NCBI GenBank assembly: GCA_021324975.1 | Contig: JAJPIA010000102.1 | Location: forward strand, 1 to 58,050 | Origin: Bacillota bacterium | Lineage (GTDB): Bacteria > Sysuimicrobiota > Sysuimicrobiia > Sysuimicrobiales > Segetimicrobiaceae | Length of the DNA: 58,050 nt | Reading direction: 5' to 3' | Shown here: positions 26,609-34,591 of the stretch, piece after piece | Position numbering within the stretch: position 1 is the first letter of the stretch | How the letters are laid out: every line of letters begins with the position of its first letter | Position numbers and translations under genes: made by a program | The notes under the pieces: model-generated | What the model was told of the DNA's origin: nothing | Seen by the model: the letters and a program-made list of their open reading frames with translations, nothing else | Database searches by the model: none

Positions 26609-26779
26609 ATGCGCGTCAACGCCGATCTGCCCGACATCGTCGTGCATGACAGCGAGGATGCCCCTATCATGTGGATGGCGTCCATGACGCCGGATGTCAA
26701 GGCCGCGCTCATCGTGCTCATATGCCTCGCCGCGGTCGTGGGCGCCGCGATCATCTTTGTCCGCGTCGTCGGCTTCTAG
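26609..26779 (+). CDS. Small single-helix membrane protein in the pst cluster
   Basis: The 56-residue product starts MRVNADLPDIVVHDSEDAPI and has one C-terminal transmembrane helix (ALIVLICLAAVVGAAIIFVR). The ATG at 26609 follows a GGGAGGAC site. It is not similar to anything I recognise. It sits between the broken regulator and the PHO-box-like array of pstC, so a role at the Pst complex or in phosphate signalling is possible but inferred. Confidence 0.5.
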   Translation: MRVNADLPDIVVHDSEDAPIMWMASMTPDVKAALIVLICLAAVVGAAIIFVRVVGF

Positions 26780-26782
26780 AGC

Positions 26783-26832
26783 GTTAACGTTCCCTTAATT
26801 GAGTTTTAACATTGGCCTCACGGCCGATTAAT
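26783..26832 (+). promoter_or_regulatory. PHO-box-like 11-bp repeats upstream of pstC
   Basis: GTTAAC (26783), CTTAAT (26794), TTTAAC (26805) and ATTAAT (26827) fall exactly on an 11-base period, with one degenerate unit at 26816. A candidate -10 (TATCGT, 26843-26848) follows. This is the clearest of the four arrays. Confidence 0.65.
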
Positions 26833-26921
26833 GGCCGGATCGTATCGTGGTGAATGGGAGTTACCGCGTTGTGACCGCCAATCTCTGCCGCGCGCCCGAG
26901 AAAGCGCCGTGAGGGGATCGT

Positions 26922-27914
26922 ATGCTGCATGACCACACCGCGAGGTCGATGGTAGGCGGCCCGCCGGGAGGGCCGTCGCTTGCGGCTGCCGAGCGCCGGA
27001 GATCGCGGGGCGCCGACGATGCGTTTCGCGTGGTGCTCGGCGCGTTTGCGCTCCTGGTCATCGTCATCGTGTTCGGCATCGGCTTTTCACTCGTCATGGC
27101 GTCGGGCCCGTCGCTGCAAAAGTTCGGGCCCTCGTTTCTCTGGACGTCGAAATGGGACCCGGTCCACGATACGTTTGGCGCGCTGCCGTTCATCTACGGG
27201 ACGCTCGTGACGTCGGCGCTGGCGTTGCTCATCGGTGTGCCGATCAGCCTCGGGGTCGCGATTTACCTCGCCGAGATGTCGACCTGGGGATCGGCCGTCG
27301 TGTTGTCGTTCATCATCGAGCTGCTCGCGGCGATCCCGAGCGTGATCCTCGGCCTGTGGGGCATCTTCGTGCTCATCCCGTGGGTGCGGGGCAGCATCGA
27401 GCCGGCCCTCGGGCAAGCGCTCGGCTGGACGCCGTTGTTCAGCGGGCCGGCCTACGGTATCGGGATGCTCGCGGCGGGGATCATCCTGGCGATCATGGTC
27501 ATCCCGATCATCTCGTCGGTGGCCCGCGACGTGATGCACGCGGTTCCGCAGGATCAGCGCGAGGCGATGTACGCGCTCGGCGCGACCCGGTGGGAGATGA
27601 TTCGCGGCGCGGTGCTCCCGTACGGGCGCGCCGGCATCATCGGCGCAGTCATCCTCGGGCTGGGCCGCGCGCTTGGCGAGACGATGGCGGTGACGATGGT
27701 GATCGGCAACCGCCCGCAGATCGTCGCGTCGCTGTTCCAGCCGGGATACACGATCGCCGCGGCCCTGGCGAATGAATTCTCCGAAGCGTCATCGAGCCTG
27801 TACCTGTCGGCGCTGATCGAGATGGCGCTGGTCCTGTTCGCCATTTCCCTGCTCGTCAACGCCGCGGCGCGCTGGCTCGTGTCGCGGGTCACATCATCGG
27901 TGATGGCGCCGTGA
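26922..27914 (+). CDS. pstC: Phosphate ABC transporter permease PstC
   Basis: The 330-residue inner-membrane permease forms the phosphate channel with PstA. It has the first helix VVLGAFALLVIVIVFGIGFS, the periplasmic segment FGPSFLWTSKWDPVHDTFGA and FIYGTLVTSALALLIGVPIS. The EAA-type loop is QDQREAMYALGATRWEMIRG. The N-terminal 40 residues form a Gly/Arg-rich cytoplasmic extension. The stop overlaps the pstA start by 4 bases. PHO-box-like repeats lie about 90-140 bases upstream. Confidence 0.95.
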   Translation: MLHDHTARSMVGGPPGGPSLAAAERRRSRGADDAFRVVLGAFALLVIVIVFGIGFSLVMASGPSLQKFGPSFLWTSKWDPVHDTFGALPFIYGTLVTSALALLIGVPISLGVAIYLAEMSTWGSAVVLSFIIELLAAIPSVILGLWGIFVLIPWVRGSIEPALGQALGWTPLFSGPAYGIGMLAAGIILAIMVIPIISSVARDVMHAVPQDQREAMYALGATRWEMIRGAVLPYGRAGIIGAVILGLGRALGETMAVTMVIGNRPQIVASLFQPGYTIAAALANEFSEASSSLYLSALIEMALVLFAISLLVNAAARWLVSRVTSSVMAP

Positions 27915-28774
27915 GCGTGGCGCTGGTTCCCGTCGATGTCCGCCGCCGGCGTCTGACCGATCGTGTCATGACCTGGACATGTCTGGGCGCCCTGCTCGTG
28001 GCCATCGCCCCGCTCGCGAGCGTCCTCGGGTACGTGACGCTGCAGGGCGCCTCATCGGTCACGTGGCAGTTTTTCACGCACCTGCCGGCGCCGGTCGGCG
28101 AGCCGGGCGGCGGCATGGCGAACGCGATCACGGGGACGCTCCTCGTGGTGGCGCTGGCCTCGTGCATCGGCATCCCGATCGGCATTCTGGGCGGGCTGTA
28201 CTTGTCGGAAGTGGGCGGCGGGCGGTTCGGGTGGTGGGTGCGGTTCACCGCGGATGTCCTCAACGGCATCCCGAGCATCGTGATCGGCGTCTTCATCTAT
28301 GCGCTGATCGTCGTGCCGACGCGGCACTTCTCCGGGTTTGCCGGCGGGGTCGCGCTCGGGGTCATGATGATTCCGCTCGTAATACGCACGACCGAGGAGA
28401 TGGTGCGGCTCGTGCCCGCGTCGCTCCGCGAGGCGTCGTACGCGCTCGGGATCCCGTGGTGGGTGACCATGCTGCGGATCACGCTTCGGACCGCGACGGC
28501 GGGCGTGCTCACCGGCATCATGCTGGCGGTGGCCCGTGTGCTCGGGGAGACGGCACCGCTCCTGTTCACCGCGTTCAACAACCCGTATTGGTCGCTGCGG
28601 TTCGATCAGCCCATCTCCACAATGACCGTGCAGTTGTACAACTACGCGATCGCGCCGTACGATGACTGGCACCGCCAGGCGTGGGCCGCGGCGCTTGTGC
28701 TCATGACGCTGACGCTGGTGCTCAACGTGGCGGCCAGGACCGCCGGCCGCCGGCGGTTCGGAAGAGGGAGGTAG
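27911..28774 (+). CDS. pstA: Phosphate ABC transporter permease PstA
   Basis: The 287-residue permease starts with GTG and carries [40 protein letters not shown] and the loop [20 protein letters not shown], then [20 protein letters not shown], all characteristic of PstA. It overlaps pstC and is followed by pstB after 5 bases, so pstC-pstA-pstB are one unit. Confidence 0.95.
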   Translation: MSVALVPVDVRRRRLTDRVMTWTCLGALLVAIAPLASVLGYVTLQGASSVTWQFFTHLPAPVGEPGGGMANAITGTLLVVALASCIGIPIGILGGLYLSEVGGGRFGWWVRFTADVLNGIPSIVIGVFIYALIVVPTRHFSGFAGGVALGVMMIPLVIRTTEEMVRLVPASLREASYALGIPWWVTMLRITLRTATAGVLTGIMLAVARVLGETAPLLFTAFNNPYWSLRFDQPISTMTVQLYNYAIAPYDDWHRQAWAAALVLMTLTLVLNVAARTAGRRRFGRGR

Positions 28775-28779
28775 ATCGA

Positions 28780-29610
28780 ATGGACGTGCCCAGCGCAATC
28801 GTGGAAGGCGCGCTCGCGGGGCTGGCCGGCGCGCGGGCTGTCGAGGGCGTCTCCGCGGAGCGGGTGACGGTCCGCGACCTGCACGCGTACTTTGGCCCGA
28901 CGCACGCCGTCAAGGGCCTCTCGATGAGCATCCCGACGAATCGCATCACCGCGATCATCGGACCCTCCGGGTGTGGTAAGTCCACGTTTCTCCGTTGCCT
29001 GAACCGCATGCACGAGGTTGTGCCGGGAGCGAGCATGACCGGCAGCGTGCTCCTCGACGGCGAGGACATCTACGGAGACGCGGTGGATCCGGTGGCGGTG
29101 CGGCGCAAGATAGGGATGGTGTTTCAGCGGCCGAACCCGTTTCCCACGATGTCGATCTACGAGAACGTCGTGGCGGGGTTGCGGCTCGCCGGCGTGCGCG
29201 ACCGGCGGCGGCTCACGGAGGTGGCCGAACGAAGCCTCCGGCACGCCGCGCTCTGGGACGAGGTCAAGGATTCGCTCGGCAAACCGGGGACCAGCCTGTC
29301 CGGGGGCCAGCAGCAGCGGCTGTGCATCGCCCGGGCCCTGGCCGTCGAACCCGAAGTGCTGCTGATGGACGAGCCGGCGTCCGCGCTCGACCCTGTTTCG
29401 ACCTTGAAGATCGAGGAGCTCGCGCGAACGCTGCGGGAGACGCTCACGGTCGTGATCGTGACGCACAACATGCAGCAGGCGGCCCGGGCCTCGGACGTCA
29501 CCGCGTTCATGCTCGCGGGGGAACTCGTCGAGGCGGGGCCCACCTCGGAGATCTTTACGCGGCCGCGCGACCGCCGCACGGAGGACTACATTACCGGCCG
29601 GTTCGGCTAG
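28780..29610 (+). CDS. pstB: Phosphate ABC transporter ATP-binding protein PstB
   Basis: The 276-residue ATPase energises phosphate import. Walker A is GPSGCGKST with K67; then come [19 protein letters not shown], the Q-loop region [20 protein letters not shown], the signature [17 protein letters not shown], Walker [14 protein letters not shown] and the switch His in [15 protein letters not shown]. The first 25 residues or so extend beyond the usual PstB start. The ATG at 28780 follows GGGAGG. Confidence 0.96.
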   Translation: MDVPSAIVEGALAGLAGARAVEGVSAERVTVRDLHAYFGPTHAVKGLSMSIPTNRITAIIGPSGCGKSTFLRCLNRMHEVVPGASMTGSVLLDGEDIYGDAVDPVAVRRKIGMVFQRPNPFPTMSIYENVVAGLRLAGVRDRRRLTEVAERSLRHAALWDEVKDSLGKPGTSLSGGQQQRLCIARALAVEPEVLLMDEPASALDPVSTLKIEELARTLRETLTVVIVTHNMQQAARASDVTAFMLAGELVEAGPTSEIFTRPRDRRTEDYITGRFG

Positions 29611-29658
29611 CGCAGGCCGTCGCCGCCCGGCCGCGGCCACAGCGGGCCTCAGCCCTAA

Positions 29659-29680
29659 GCCCCGGGCGAGCCTCCGGGGC
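29659..29680 (+). terminator. Hairpin between pstB and phoU
   Basis: GCCCCGG and CCGGGGC form a 7-bp stem with an 8-base loop, followed by GCGTTTATAT. It could attenuate transcription between pstB and phoU. The lack of a true T-tract keeps confidence moderate. Confidence 0.4.
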
Positions 29681-29807
29681 GGCGTTTATATCTGATCCTC
29701 GCCGGGAATGAGGTGGGGGCAGGGGCCCCGTCGTGCATCCCAGCCCCAGGCCGTTGACCCCATCGTTCATCCGAAGGAAACGCCGCCTGTTCGGCGAACG
29801 CAATTGG

Positions 29808-30467
29808 ATGCCGACGCGGGACGCCTTCGATCGCGATCTCCGGCAACTCAGCGACGATCTCATCCGCCTCGGAACGCTGGTCGAGGATCAGGTGCGCCGG
29901 TCCATCGATGCGTTGCGCTCGCGCAGCGTCGAGCTGGCCCAGGAGATCATCACGTCAGACAACGCCGTCGATCAGCTGCACCTCGAGCTCGAGAACCGCT
30001 GCATGCAGCTCATGGCGACGCAGCAGCCCATGGCGAAGGACCTGCGCACCATTGCCGCGATCTGGGCAATGACCATCGACCTCGAGCGCATCGGCGACCA
30101 TGCCGAGGACATCGCGCGCACCGTCCGCCGGATGGCGCCGGAGCCGCCGATCAAACCGCTCATCGACATCCCGCGCATGGCGGATTTGATGCGCGAGATG
30201 CTTCGGGATGGGCTCGACGCGTTCGTGCGCCGCGACACGACGCTCGCCGAACGCATGGCCGCGGCCGACGACGCCGTGGATCACCTCTACAGTCAGGTGT
30301 TCCGGGAACTGCTCACCTATATGATCGAGGACCCCAAGAGCATCCAGCGGGCGACGCATCTGCTCATGGTGGCGCAGGCGTTGGAGCGCATGGCGGACCA
30401 CACCACGAATATCGCCGAGCGCGTGATCTACATGGTCACAGGCACGCTGCGGGAACTCAACGTGTGA
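29808..30467 (+). CDS. phoU: Phosphate signalling protein PhoU
   Basis: The 219-residue all-helical protein has the two PhoU repeats. The first contains IAAIWAMTIDLERIGDHAED, with the metal-binding E-x(3)-R-x-x-D pattern; the second contains MVAQALERMADHTTNIAERV. PhoU links the Pst transporter to the PhoR/PhoB system and limits phosphate uptake. The ATG at 29808 gives the normal length; the frame extends to 29733 with an Arg-rich stretch that is probably not translated. A second PhoU domain occurs in the fusion protein at 34592-36178. Confidence 0.93.
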   Translation: MPTRDAFDRDLRQLSDDLIRLGTLVEDQVRRSIDALRSRSVELAQEIITSDNAVDQLHLELENRCMQLMATQQPMAKDLRTIAAIWAMTIDLERIGDHAEDIARTVRRMAPEPPIKPLIDIPRMADLMREMLRDGLDAFVRRDTTLAERMAAADDAVDHLYSQVFRELLTYMIEDPKSIQRATHLLMVAQALERMADHTTNIAERVIYMVTGTLRELNV

Positions 30468-30506
30468 GGCCGGCGCCGGCCGCTCACGGCAGCGCCGCGG
30501 TCCGCG

Positions 30507-31403
30507 CTACCGAAACCAGCCCGCGCTCGCGCCGACGAGCAGGGCGGCGCCGAGGATGACCCGGTACCAGGCAAACACCCAGCTCGTGTGCCGCTCGAGA
30601 TACCGCAGGAGTCCCCAGATCGCGGCGTAGGACGCCGCGCTGCCGGAGAGCACGCCGATGGCGAGCAGCACCCACCCGTGCCCGCTCAGCCCAGCCTTGC
30701 GCAGCGTCCACAGCTCGAACAGCCCCGCCAGCACGATCGCCGGGACGCCGAGCAGAAACGAAAACCGGGCGGCCGTGGGACGCTCCATGCCGAGTCCCAG
30801 GCCCGCCGTCAACGTCGAGCCCGACCGTGACACGCCCGGGATGAGCGCAAACGCCTGCGCAATCCCGACGTACACACAATCCCGCAGCGTGAGCCGGTTC
30901 CACCCCCGCTTCCCTTCCGATCGCGGCTGGCCGTAGAGCTCGGCCATGGCGAGCAACGCACCCATCAGCACGCACGCCCAGGCCACGACGGCCAGGCCGC
31001 GAAGCGGCGAATTGCAGGCATTCAGCGTCTTGCGCAGCGCCAGCCCGGCGATGCCGATCGGGATCGTCCCGATGATGATGCCGGCCGCGATGCGCAGCGA
31101 GTGGTCCCGCGGCTCGCCGCGCCGGAGCGCGGCGAGCGCTTCCCCGGAGATCGCCACGATGTCCCGTCCAAAAAACGCCACGACCGCGAGCAGGCTCGCA
31201 AGCTGCATCGCGGCGGAAAACGCGGCCCCCGGATCCGGCCACCCGAACAGCGCCGGCACGATCCGCAGGTGCGCCGTGCTGCTGATGGGGAGAAGTTCCG
31301 TGATGCCCTGCACGATGCCCAACACGACCATCTTCCATGCGCCGAGCTGCACGAAGCTCAGGTTGATCGAGGTGCCGTCGCAGGGCGAGGTGCCCGGGGT
31401 CAT
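30507..31403 (-). CDS. uppP: Undecaprenyl-diphosphatase UppP (BacA)
   Basis: The 298-residue integral membrane enzyme recycles undecaprenyl diphosphate to the monophosphate carrier for cell-wall synthesis. The two active-site motifs are intact: GIVQGITELLPISSTAHL near the N-terminus and ALIPGVSRSGSTLTAGLGLG in the second half. It has 7-8 hydrophobic segments. The ATG at 31403 has no good ribosome binding site of its own but overlaps the stop of a 12-codon leader ORF (ATGA), which has one. An in-frame ATG at 31442 is a less likely alternative because its GGAGG is too close. Confidence 0.93.
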   Translation of the reverse strand: MTPGTSPCDGTSINLSFVQLGAWKMVVLGIVQGITELLPISSTAHLRIVPALFGWPDPGAAFSAAMQLASLLAVVAFFGRDIVAISGEALAALRRGEPRDHSLRIAAGIIIGTIPIGIAGLALRKTLNACNSPLRGLAVVAWACVLMGALLAMAELYGQPRSEGKRGWNRLTLRDCVYVGIAQAFALIPGVSRSGSTLTAGLGLGMERPTAARFSFLLGVPAIVLAGLFELWTLRKAGLSGHGWVLLAIGVLSGSAASYAAIWGLLRYLERHTSWVFAWYRVILGAALLVGASAGWFR

Positions 31404-31438
31404 CGTGGCGCAGCCCCGCGCGTGATGAACAGCCGCAT
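31400..31438 (-). CDS. Putative 12-codon leader peptide coupled to uppP
   Basis: The reading frame MRLFITRGAAPR has a GGAGGA site 4 bases ahead of its ATG, and its TGA overlaps the uppP start codon. It lies 56-63 bases after an extended -10 element, within the uppP leader. Such an arrangement is typical of translational coupling or a ribosome-sensing leader peptide. No conservation data are available here. Confidence 0.45.
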   Translation of the reverse strand: MRLFITRGAAPR

Positions 31439-31500
31439 CCATTCCTCCGTGGGCCGAAGTGCCGTCATCCGGTGAGGTGACGAGCGTGGCACCCGTGCAA

Positions 31501-31509
31501 AGTTTAGCA
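31501..31509 (-). promoter_or_regulatory. Extended -10 promoter of uppP
   Basis: TGCTAAACT on the minus strand fits TGnTATAAT with two mismatches. It lies 63 bases upstream of the leader-peptide ATG, with no gene between. Confidence 0.5.
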
Positions 31510-31521
31510 CATACCCAAACG

Positions 31522-31770
31522 CTATCCGCGGCCGATCTCGGCTTTGAGGTGGCGCCAGGCATCGCGCGCTTCCTCGATCGATCCCTCGTCCTCGATCGTC
31601 GAGACGTCGCCGGGATCGCGTCCCAGGACGATGGCGCGGAGCACCCGGCGCATGATCTTGCCGCTGCGCGTCTTCGGCACGAGACGAACGAAGTTCAGCT
31701 CGGCGATGACGGCGACGGGTCCGAGCTCGGCGCGCGCCGTCGCCAGGATCTCACCACGCAGTCGCCTCCC
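31522..31770 (-). pseudogene. C-terminal relic of an acetyl-CoA synthetase
   Basis: The minus strand reads [40 protein letters not shown] and [20 protein letters not shown], then a stop. This is the C-terminal domain of AMP-forming acetyl-CoA synthetase, including the catalytic lysine motif TRSGKIMRR. About 80 of roughly 650 residues remain. Just upstream the matching residues RELRARLRG fall in another frame. The main adenylation domain is absent from the window, so this is a deletion remnant. Confidence 0.8.
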
Positions 31771-31996
31771 CGTAGCCGCGCGCGCAGCTCACGGCACGCC
31801 CCGGCCCGCGCTTAGGGTACTTTGACCGGCCGCGGTTTCCCTCCCGGCCGGCGCGAGTCCGGTGACGCGCCGGCGCCGGCGGGCGGATCCGCAGCCGTCT
31901 GTCTTCGCGGCCGCCGAGGCCGGGCACGATTCACGGCCGGCTGAACTGTCTGCAAGGTATAGTGACCAGCGTGATACCGATGAGGGAGGCGCGCCG

Positions 31997-32311
31997 ATGG
32001 CGATCACCGTGTTCATCCGTTACCGGCTGGACCCGTTCAAGCGGAGCGCGTTTGAGGAATACGCGAGGCGCTGGCTCACCATCATCCCGGCGTGCGGCGG
32101 CACGCTCGTGGGTTACTGGATGCCGCACGAAGGCACCAACAACATCGCCTACGGGCTGATCTCGTTCGAGAGCCTGGCGGCCTACGAGGCGTACCGCGAG
32201 CGGCTCAAGCGCGACCCGGACGGCGTCGCGAACTTCCGGTCCGCGGAGGAGCAGCGGCTGATCCTGGCCGAGGAGCGGACCTTCTTGCGGCCCGTGACGC
32301 GCGGCGGCTGA
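31997..32311 (+). CDS. NIPSNAP-family protein
   Basis: The 104-residue protein starts [20 protein letters not shown] and has the dimeric ferredoxin-like pattern of NIPSNAP domains: [39 protein letters not shown] and [19 protein letters not shown]. Family function is poorly defined. The ATG at 31997 follows GGGAGGC. The acetyl-CoA synthetase relic is upstream on the other strand. Confidence 0.8.
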   Translation: MAITVFIRYRLDPFKRSAFEEYARRWLTIIPACGGTLVGYWMPHEGTNNIAYGLISFESLAAYEAYRERLKRDPDGVANFRSAEEQRLILAEERTFLRPVTRGG

Positions 32312-32421
32312 TCTCGCCAAGAACACAGACGGTCCTCCGGCCGGGCCCTCGACGCGCACGACTAGCCGCCCGCTCCCCTGGGCACAACGGGCAGTGAGGC
32401 CGTGCCGCCGGGGGAGTAGGG

Positions 32422-32700
32422 ATGGCCACGACGATTCCTTCTCGGACAGCGTTCATGTTCTACTATGCCGCGAACTCGACCATCAGCGCGCCGGACGCCG
32501 TTCGGGAGTGGTTTTCGACCAGTCAAAAGCTGAAGCCCCACGGCCACATCCGGGTCAAGGGCCGCTGGGGCGATGTCTATCAGGTGGGAAAGCTGATGAG
32601 CGAGCTCGACCGGACCTGGCCGTCGGTGGTCCATGACTGGCTGCGAACTCGGAGCGGCATGCCGGAGGCGCTGGTCGTCGTCTGGACGCCCGAAGGATAG
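32422..32700 (+). CDS. Hypothetical protein, 92 residues
   Basis: No family was recognised. The product starts MATTIPSRTAFMFYYAANST, has no signal peptide or membrane segment, and contains a compact hydrophilic region (HIRVKGRWGDVYQVGKLMSE) and a Trp-rich C-terminal part (RTWPSVVHDWLRTRSGMPEA). The ATG follows GGGGGAG. It ends 48 bases before the PHO-box-like array of the PHP/amphi-Trp locus, in the same direction. It may be an independent gene. Confidence 0.5.
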   Translation: MATTIPSRTAFMFYYAANSTISAPDAVREWFSTSQKLKPHGHIRVKGRWGDVYQVGKLMSELDRTWPSVVHDWLRTRSGMPEALVVVWTPEG

Positions 32701-32748
32701 ATAACGGATAGATCGCGCGCCCCATCACATCACGATTCATAACCTTGC

Positions 32749-32803
32749 GTTAACAGTTTCTTTGCCTTCGGTTTTGATTCGCATCTTGCGAGGTTAAACA
32801 ACG
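32749..32803 (+). promoter_or_regulatory. PHO-box-like 11-bp repeats upstream of the PHP/amphi-Trp locus
   Basis: Five consecutive 11-base units begin GTTAAC (32749), CTTTGC (32760), GTTTTG (32771), CATCTT (32782) and GTTAAA (32793). The first and last match the arrays at the pst genes best; the middle ones keep TT or a near match. A candidate -10 (TAGAGT, 32809-32814) follows. The surrounding DNA is A+T-rich for this window. Confidence 0.5.
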
Positions 32804-32931
32804 GTGGATAGAGTTGACCCGGAGGCATGAGAACGCTCGTGTGGACGGCAACGAATTCGGCCCAAAACGTACCTGTGCTCCAGTCGGGACGGACGCCGCA
32901 CACTCGTAGCATCGCCGGGGGAGACGCCACG

Positions 32932-33759
32932 ATGAAGCGGATCGACCTGCATACGCATGCGAAGCTCTCGAAGACCTTTCCGTTCGCTCCTCGCGCGGTG
33001 TGGCAATTCATCGCGCGGTCCAAGCGCCTGGGGCTCGACGGCGTCGCCCTGGTGGAGCACTTGCATGCCGTGGACTACTGGGGCATCCACGAAGCGCTCC
33101 GCCGCGAGTTTCGCTACAGGGATGCGGACGGCGTCTATGAGGGGCCCGATGGGTTCCGGCTCCTCAGCGGTGCCGAGCTCAGCATCCTGGAGGGTTGCGA
33201 CCTCATCGTGCTGGGCACCGTGAGGCAGCTTCAGGCGCTCGACGCCGCGCTCGCCGAGCCGCCCACGGGCGGCTACCGGCCCCCGTTCGACGAAGCGATC
33301 GCCGCGGTGCGGCGGGTTGGCGGGTTCGTGGCCGGGGCCCACATGTTCCGGCCGGGCAAGGAGCTGGCGAAAGTCGGCCTGCCCCGGCTGGCGGCGCTCG
33401 ACGCGCTCGAGTTCAACGGCAAGGACTTCACGATGGACGATCGAGTGAGCGCCGAAGCGACGCGACTCGGCCTTCCTATCATGGGCGGCAGCGATGCGCA
33501 CTTCTGGGCCCAGGTGGGGATCAAGGCGACGGTGTTGCCGATCGGCGAGATCACGCAGGCGTCCGTGGCGTCCGCGATTCGCGACGGCCTCGCATCCGTC
33601 GCGAGCCAGCCGTACGGGCCGCTGGCCGTTCAGATCAGCGGCGCGTACAAGCGGATCGCAAAAACGCAGCGAGCGCGCGCCGCTCTTCCGGGGGCGCATG
33701 CCCGTTCATCCAGCCGCGCCGTTGCGGGCCTCTCGGAGGTGGCCGGTCAGGCGCGATAG
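32932..33759 (+). CDS. PHP-domain metal-dependent phosphoesterase-like protein
   Basis: The 275-residue protein begins MKRIDLHTHAKLSKTFPF with the PHP motif H7-x-H9. It continues with GLDGVALVEHLHAVDYWG, LLSGAELSILEGCDLIVLG, VAGAHMFRPGKEL, ALEFNGKDF and the final motif LPIMGGSDAHFWAQVG. These supply a complete-looking set of His, Glu and Asp metal ligands. PHP proteins hydrolyse phosphate esters or nucleotides. The ATG at 32932 is preferred over 32827 because the conserved strand starts there and GGGGGAG precedes it. The last 45 residues are Arg/Ala-rich. It is the first gene after a PHO-box-like array. Confidence 0.85.
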   Translation: MKRIDLHTHAKLSKTFPFAPRAVWQFIARSKRLGLDGVALVEHLHAVDYWGIHEALRREFRYRDADGVYEGPDGFRLLSGAELSILEGCDLIVLGTVRQLQALDAALAEPPTGGYRPPFDEAIAAVRRVGGFVAGAHMFRPGKELAKVGLPRLAALDALEFNGKDFTMDDRVSAEATRLGLPIMGGSDAHFWAQVGIKATVLPIGEITQASVASAIRDGLASVASQPYGPLAVQISGAYKRIAKTQRARAALPGAHARSSSRAVAGLSEVAGQAR

Positions 33760-33878
33760 CACAATGCGAGGGAGCGGCCCCCTGCGGCGGCCCGCCGGCT
33801 CGGAGGAAGGGGCGCACCGGCGCGTTAAGCGAGGACGGGGGCGCCCGAGCCCCACGACGCATCCGGGAGAGTGACCGC

Positions 33879-34121
33879 ATGGCGAGACCGCTCAAGGTGA
33901 CGGCCGCGATGCCCTGCGCGGAAGCCGCGGAATTGATGACTCAACTCTCATTGGGATTGATGCACGGTACGCTCATCATCCGCTCGAGCGAGGAACGGCA
34001 CGCCTATCACCTCGGACAGGTGATTCGCCTGGAGATTCGCGCCGAGGAAGACGGCACCGAGGGGTCCATGCACATCGGGCTCCACTGGCGCGTCCCGCTG
34101 AGCGTCACAACCTCGTCCTGA
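33879..34121 (+). CDS. Small amphi-Trp-like domain protein (divergent copy)
   Basis: The 80-residue product has AAELMTQLSLGLMHGTLIIR, then an alternating strand pattern ending IGLHWRVPL. This mirrors the amphi-Trp domain of the next gene: a helix with G-L-x(2)-G, strands, and an invariant-type Trp after alternating hydrophobic residues. It is shorter and more divergent than a standard member. The ATG follows GGGAGAG. The neighbour at 34155 begins 33 bases after its stop. Confidence 0.6.
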   Translation: MARPLKVTAAMPCAEAAELMTQLSLGLMHGTLIIRSSEERHAYHLGQVIRLEIRAEEDGTEGSMHIGLHWRVPLSVTTSS

Positions 34122-34154
34122 TCGCCGGCGTCGAAGCCCGAAAGGGGGGAGGAC

Positions 34155-34487
34155 ATGGCCAAGCACGAGGACAAGGGTGGCAAGTTCGAGTTTTCGGCCA
34201 CGCTCGAGGCGTCCCAGGTCGCGGATTACCTCGTGAGGATCGCGGACGGGCTGCGGCGTGGCGTGATCGGCCTGACCGCCGGGGAGCGCGCCGTCCGGCT
34301 CGAGCCTACCGCGATGCTCGCATTCGAGATCGAAGCCGAGGGCAAGCCGGAGAAGTCCGCGGGCAGCATCGCCATGGAGCTCTCGTGGAAGCCGGAGTAC
34401 GCGTCGGCGGCGGAGGCCCTCGAGATTACCGTCGATCCCCGGGAAGAAGGGGGCCGGCAGCCCGCGGGCACAACGACACACCAGTAA
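34155..34487 (+). CDS. Amphi-Trp domain-containing protein
   Basis: The 110-residue protein matches the amphi-Trp domain: KFEFSATLEASQVADYLVRI, ADGLRRGVIGLTAGERAVRL, FEIEAEGKPEKSAGSIAMEL and the Trp in ELSWKPEY. From memory of NCBI family descriptions, such proteins occur in gene cassettes with ATP-grasp enzymes and HprK-related kinases; their function is unknown. Being small and acidic, it could be the substrate or carrier modified by the enzymes encoded downstream. That is an inference. The ATG follows a GGGGGGAGG site. The C-terminal 20 residues are disordered. Confidence 0.8.
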   Translation: MAKHEDKGGKFEFSATLEASQVADYLVRIADGLRRGVIGLTAGERAVRLEPTAMLAFEIEAEGKPEKSAGSIAMELSWKPEYASAAEALEITVDPREEGGRQPAGTTTHQ

Positions 34488-34543
34488 GCGTTCACGGTCC
34501 TGCGCATTCTCCCGAGACGCACCACCCGTGGACCGGCCGGACG

Positions 34544-34581
34544 CCGCGCGTACCCGGCCGGAGACGGCCGGGTACGCGCGG
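34544..34581 (+). promoter_or_regulatory. 17-bp perfect hairpin with GAGA loop just before the PhoU-kinase start codon
   Basis: CCGCGCGTACCCGGCCG is followed by GAGA and then its exact complement, ending at 34581. GAGA is a stable GNRA tetraloop. The base of the stem touches the GGAAGG ribosome binding site (34581-34586) of the gene starting at 34592. It could block ribosome access, stabilise a processed mRNA or terminate partly between the amphi-Trp and kinase genes. The long GC stem without T-tract argues against simple termination. Confidence 0.65.
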
Positions 34582-34591
34582 GAAGGCCATC

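Noticed and set aside
31404-31500. Riboswitch in the uppP leader
   Set aside because: I compared it by eye with known riboswitch consensus pieces (guanidine and c-di-GMP types) and saw no match; a leader peptide explains the region better.
33818-33830. GTTAAG upstream of the first amphi-Trp gene as a further PHO box
   Set aside because: It is a single unit with no neighbours at 11-base spacing, so it cannot be separated from chance.
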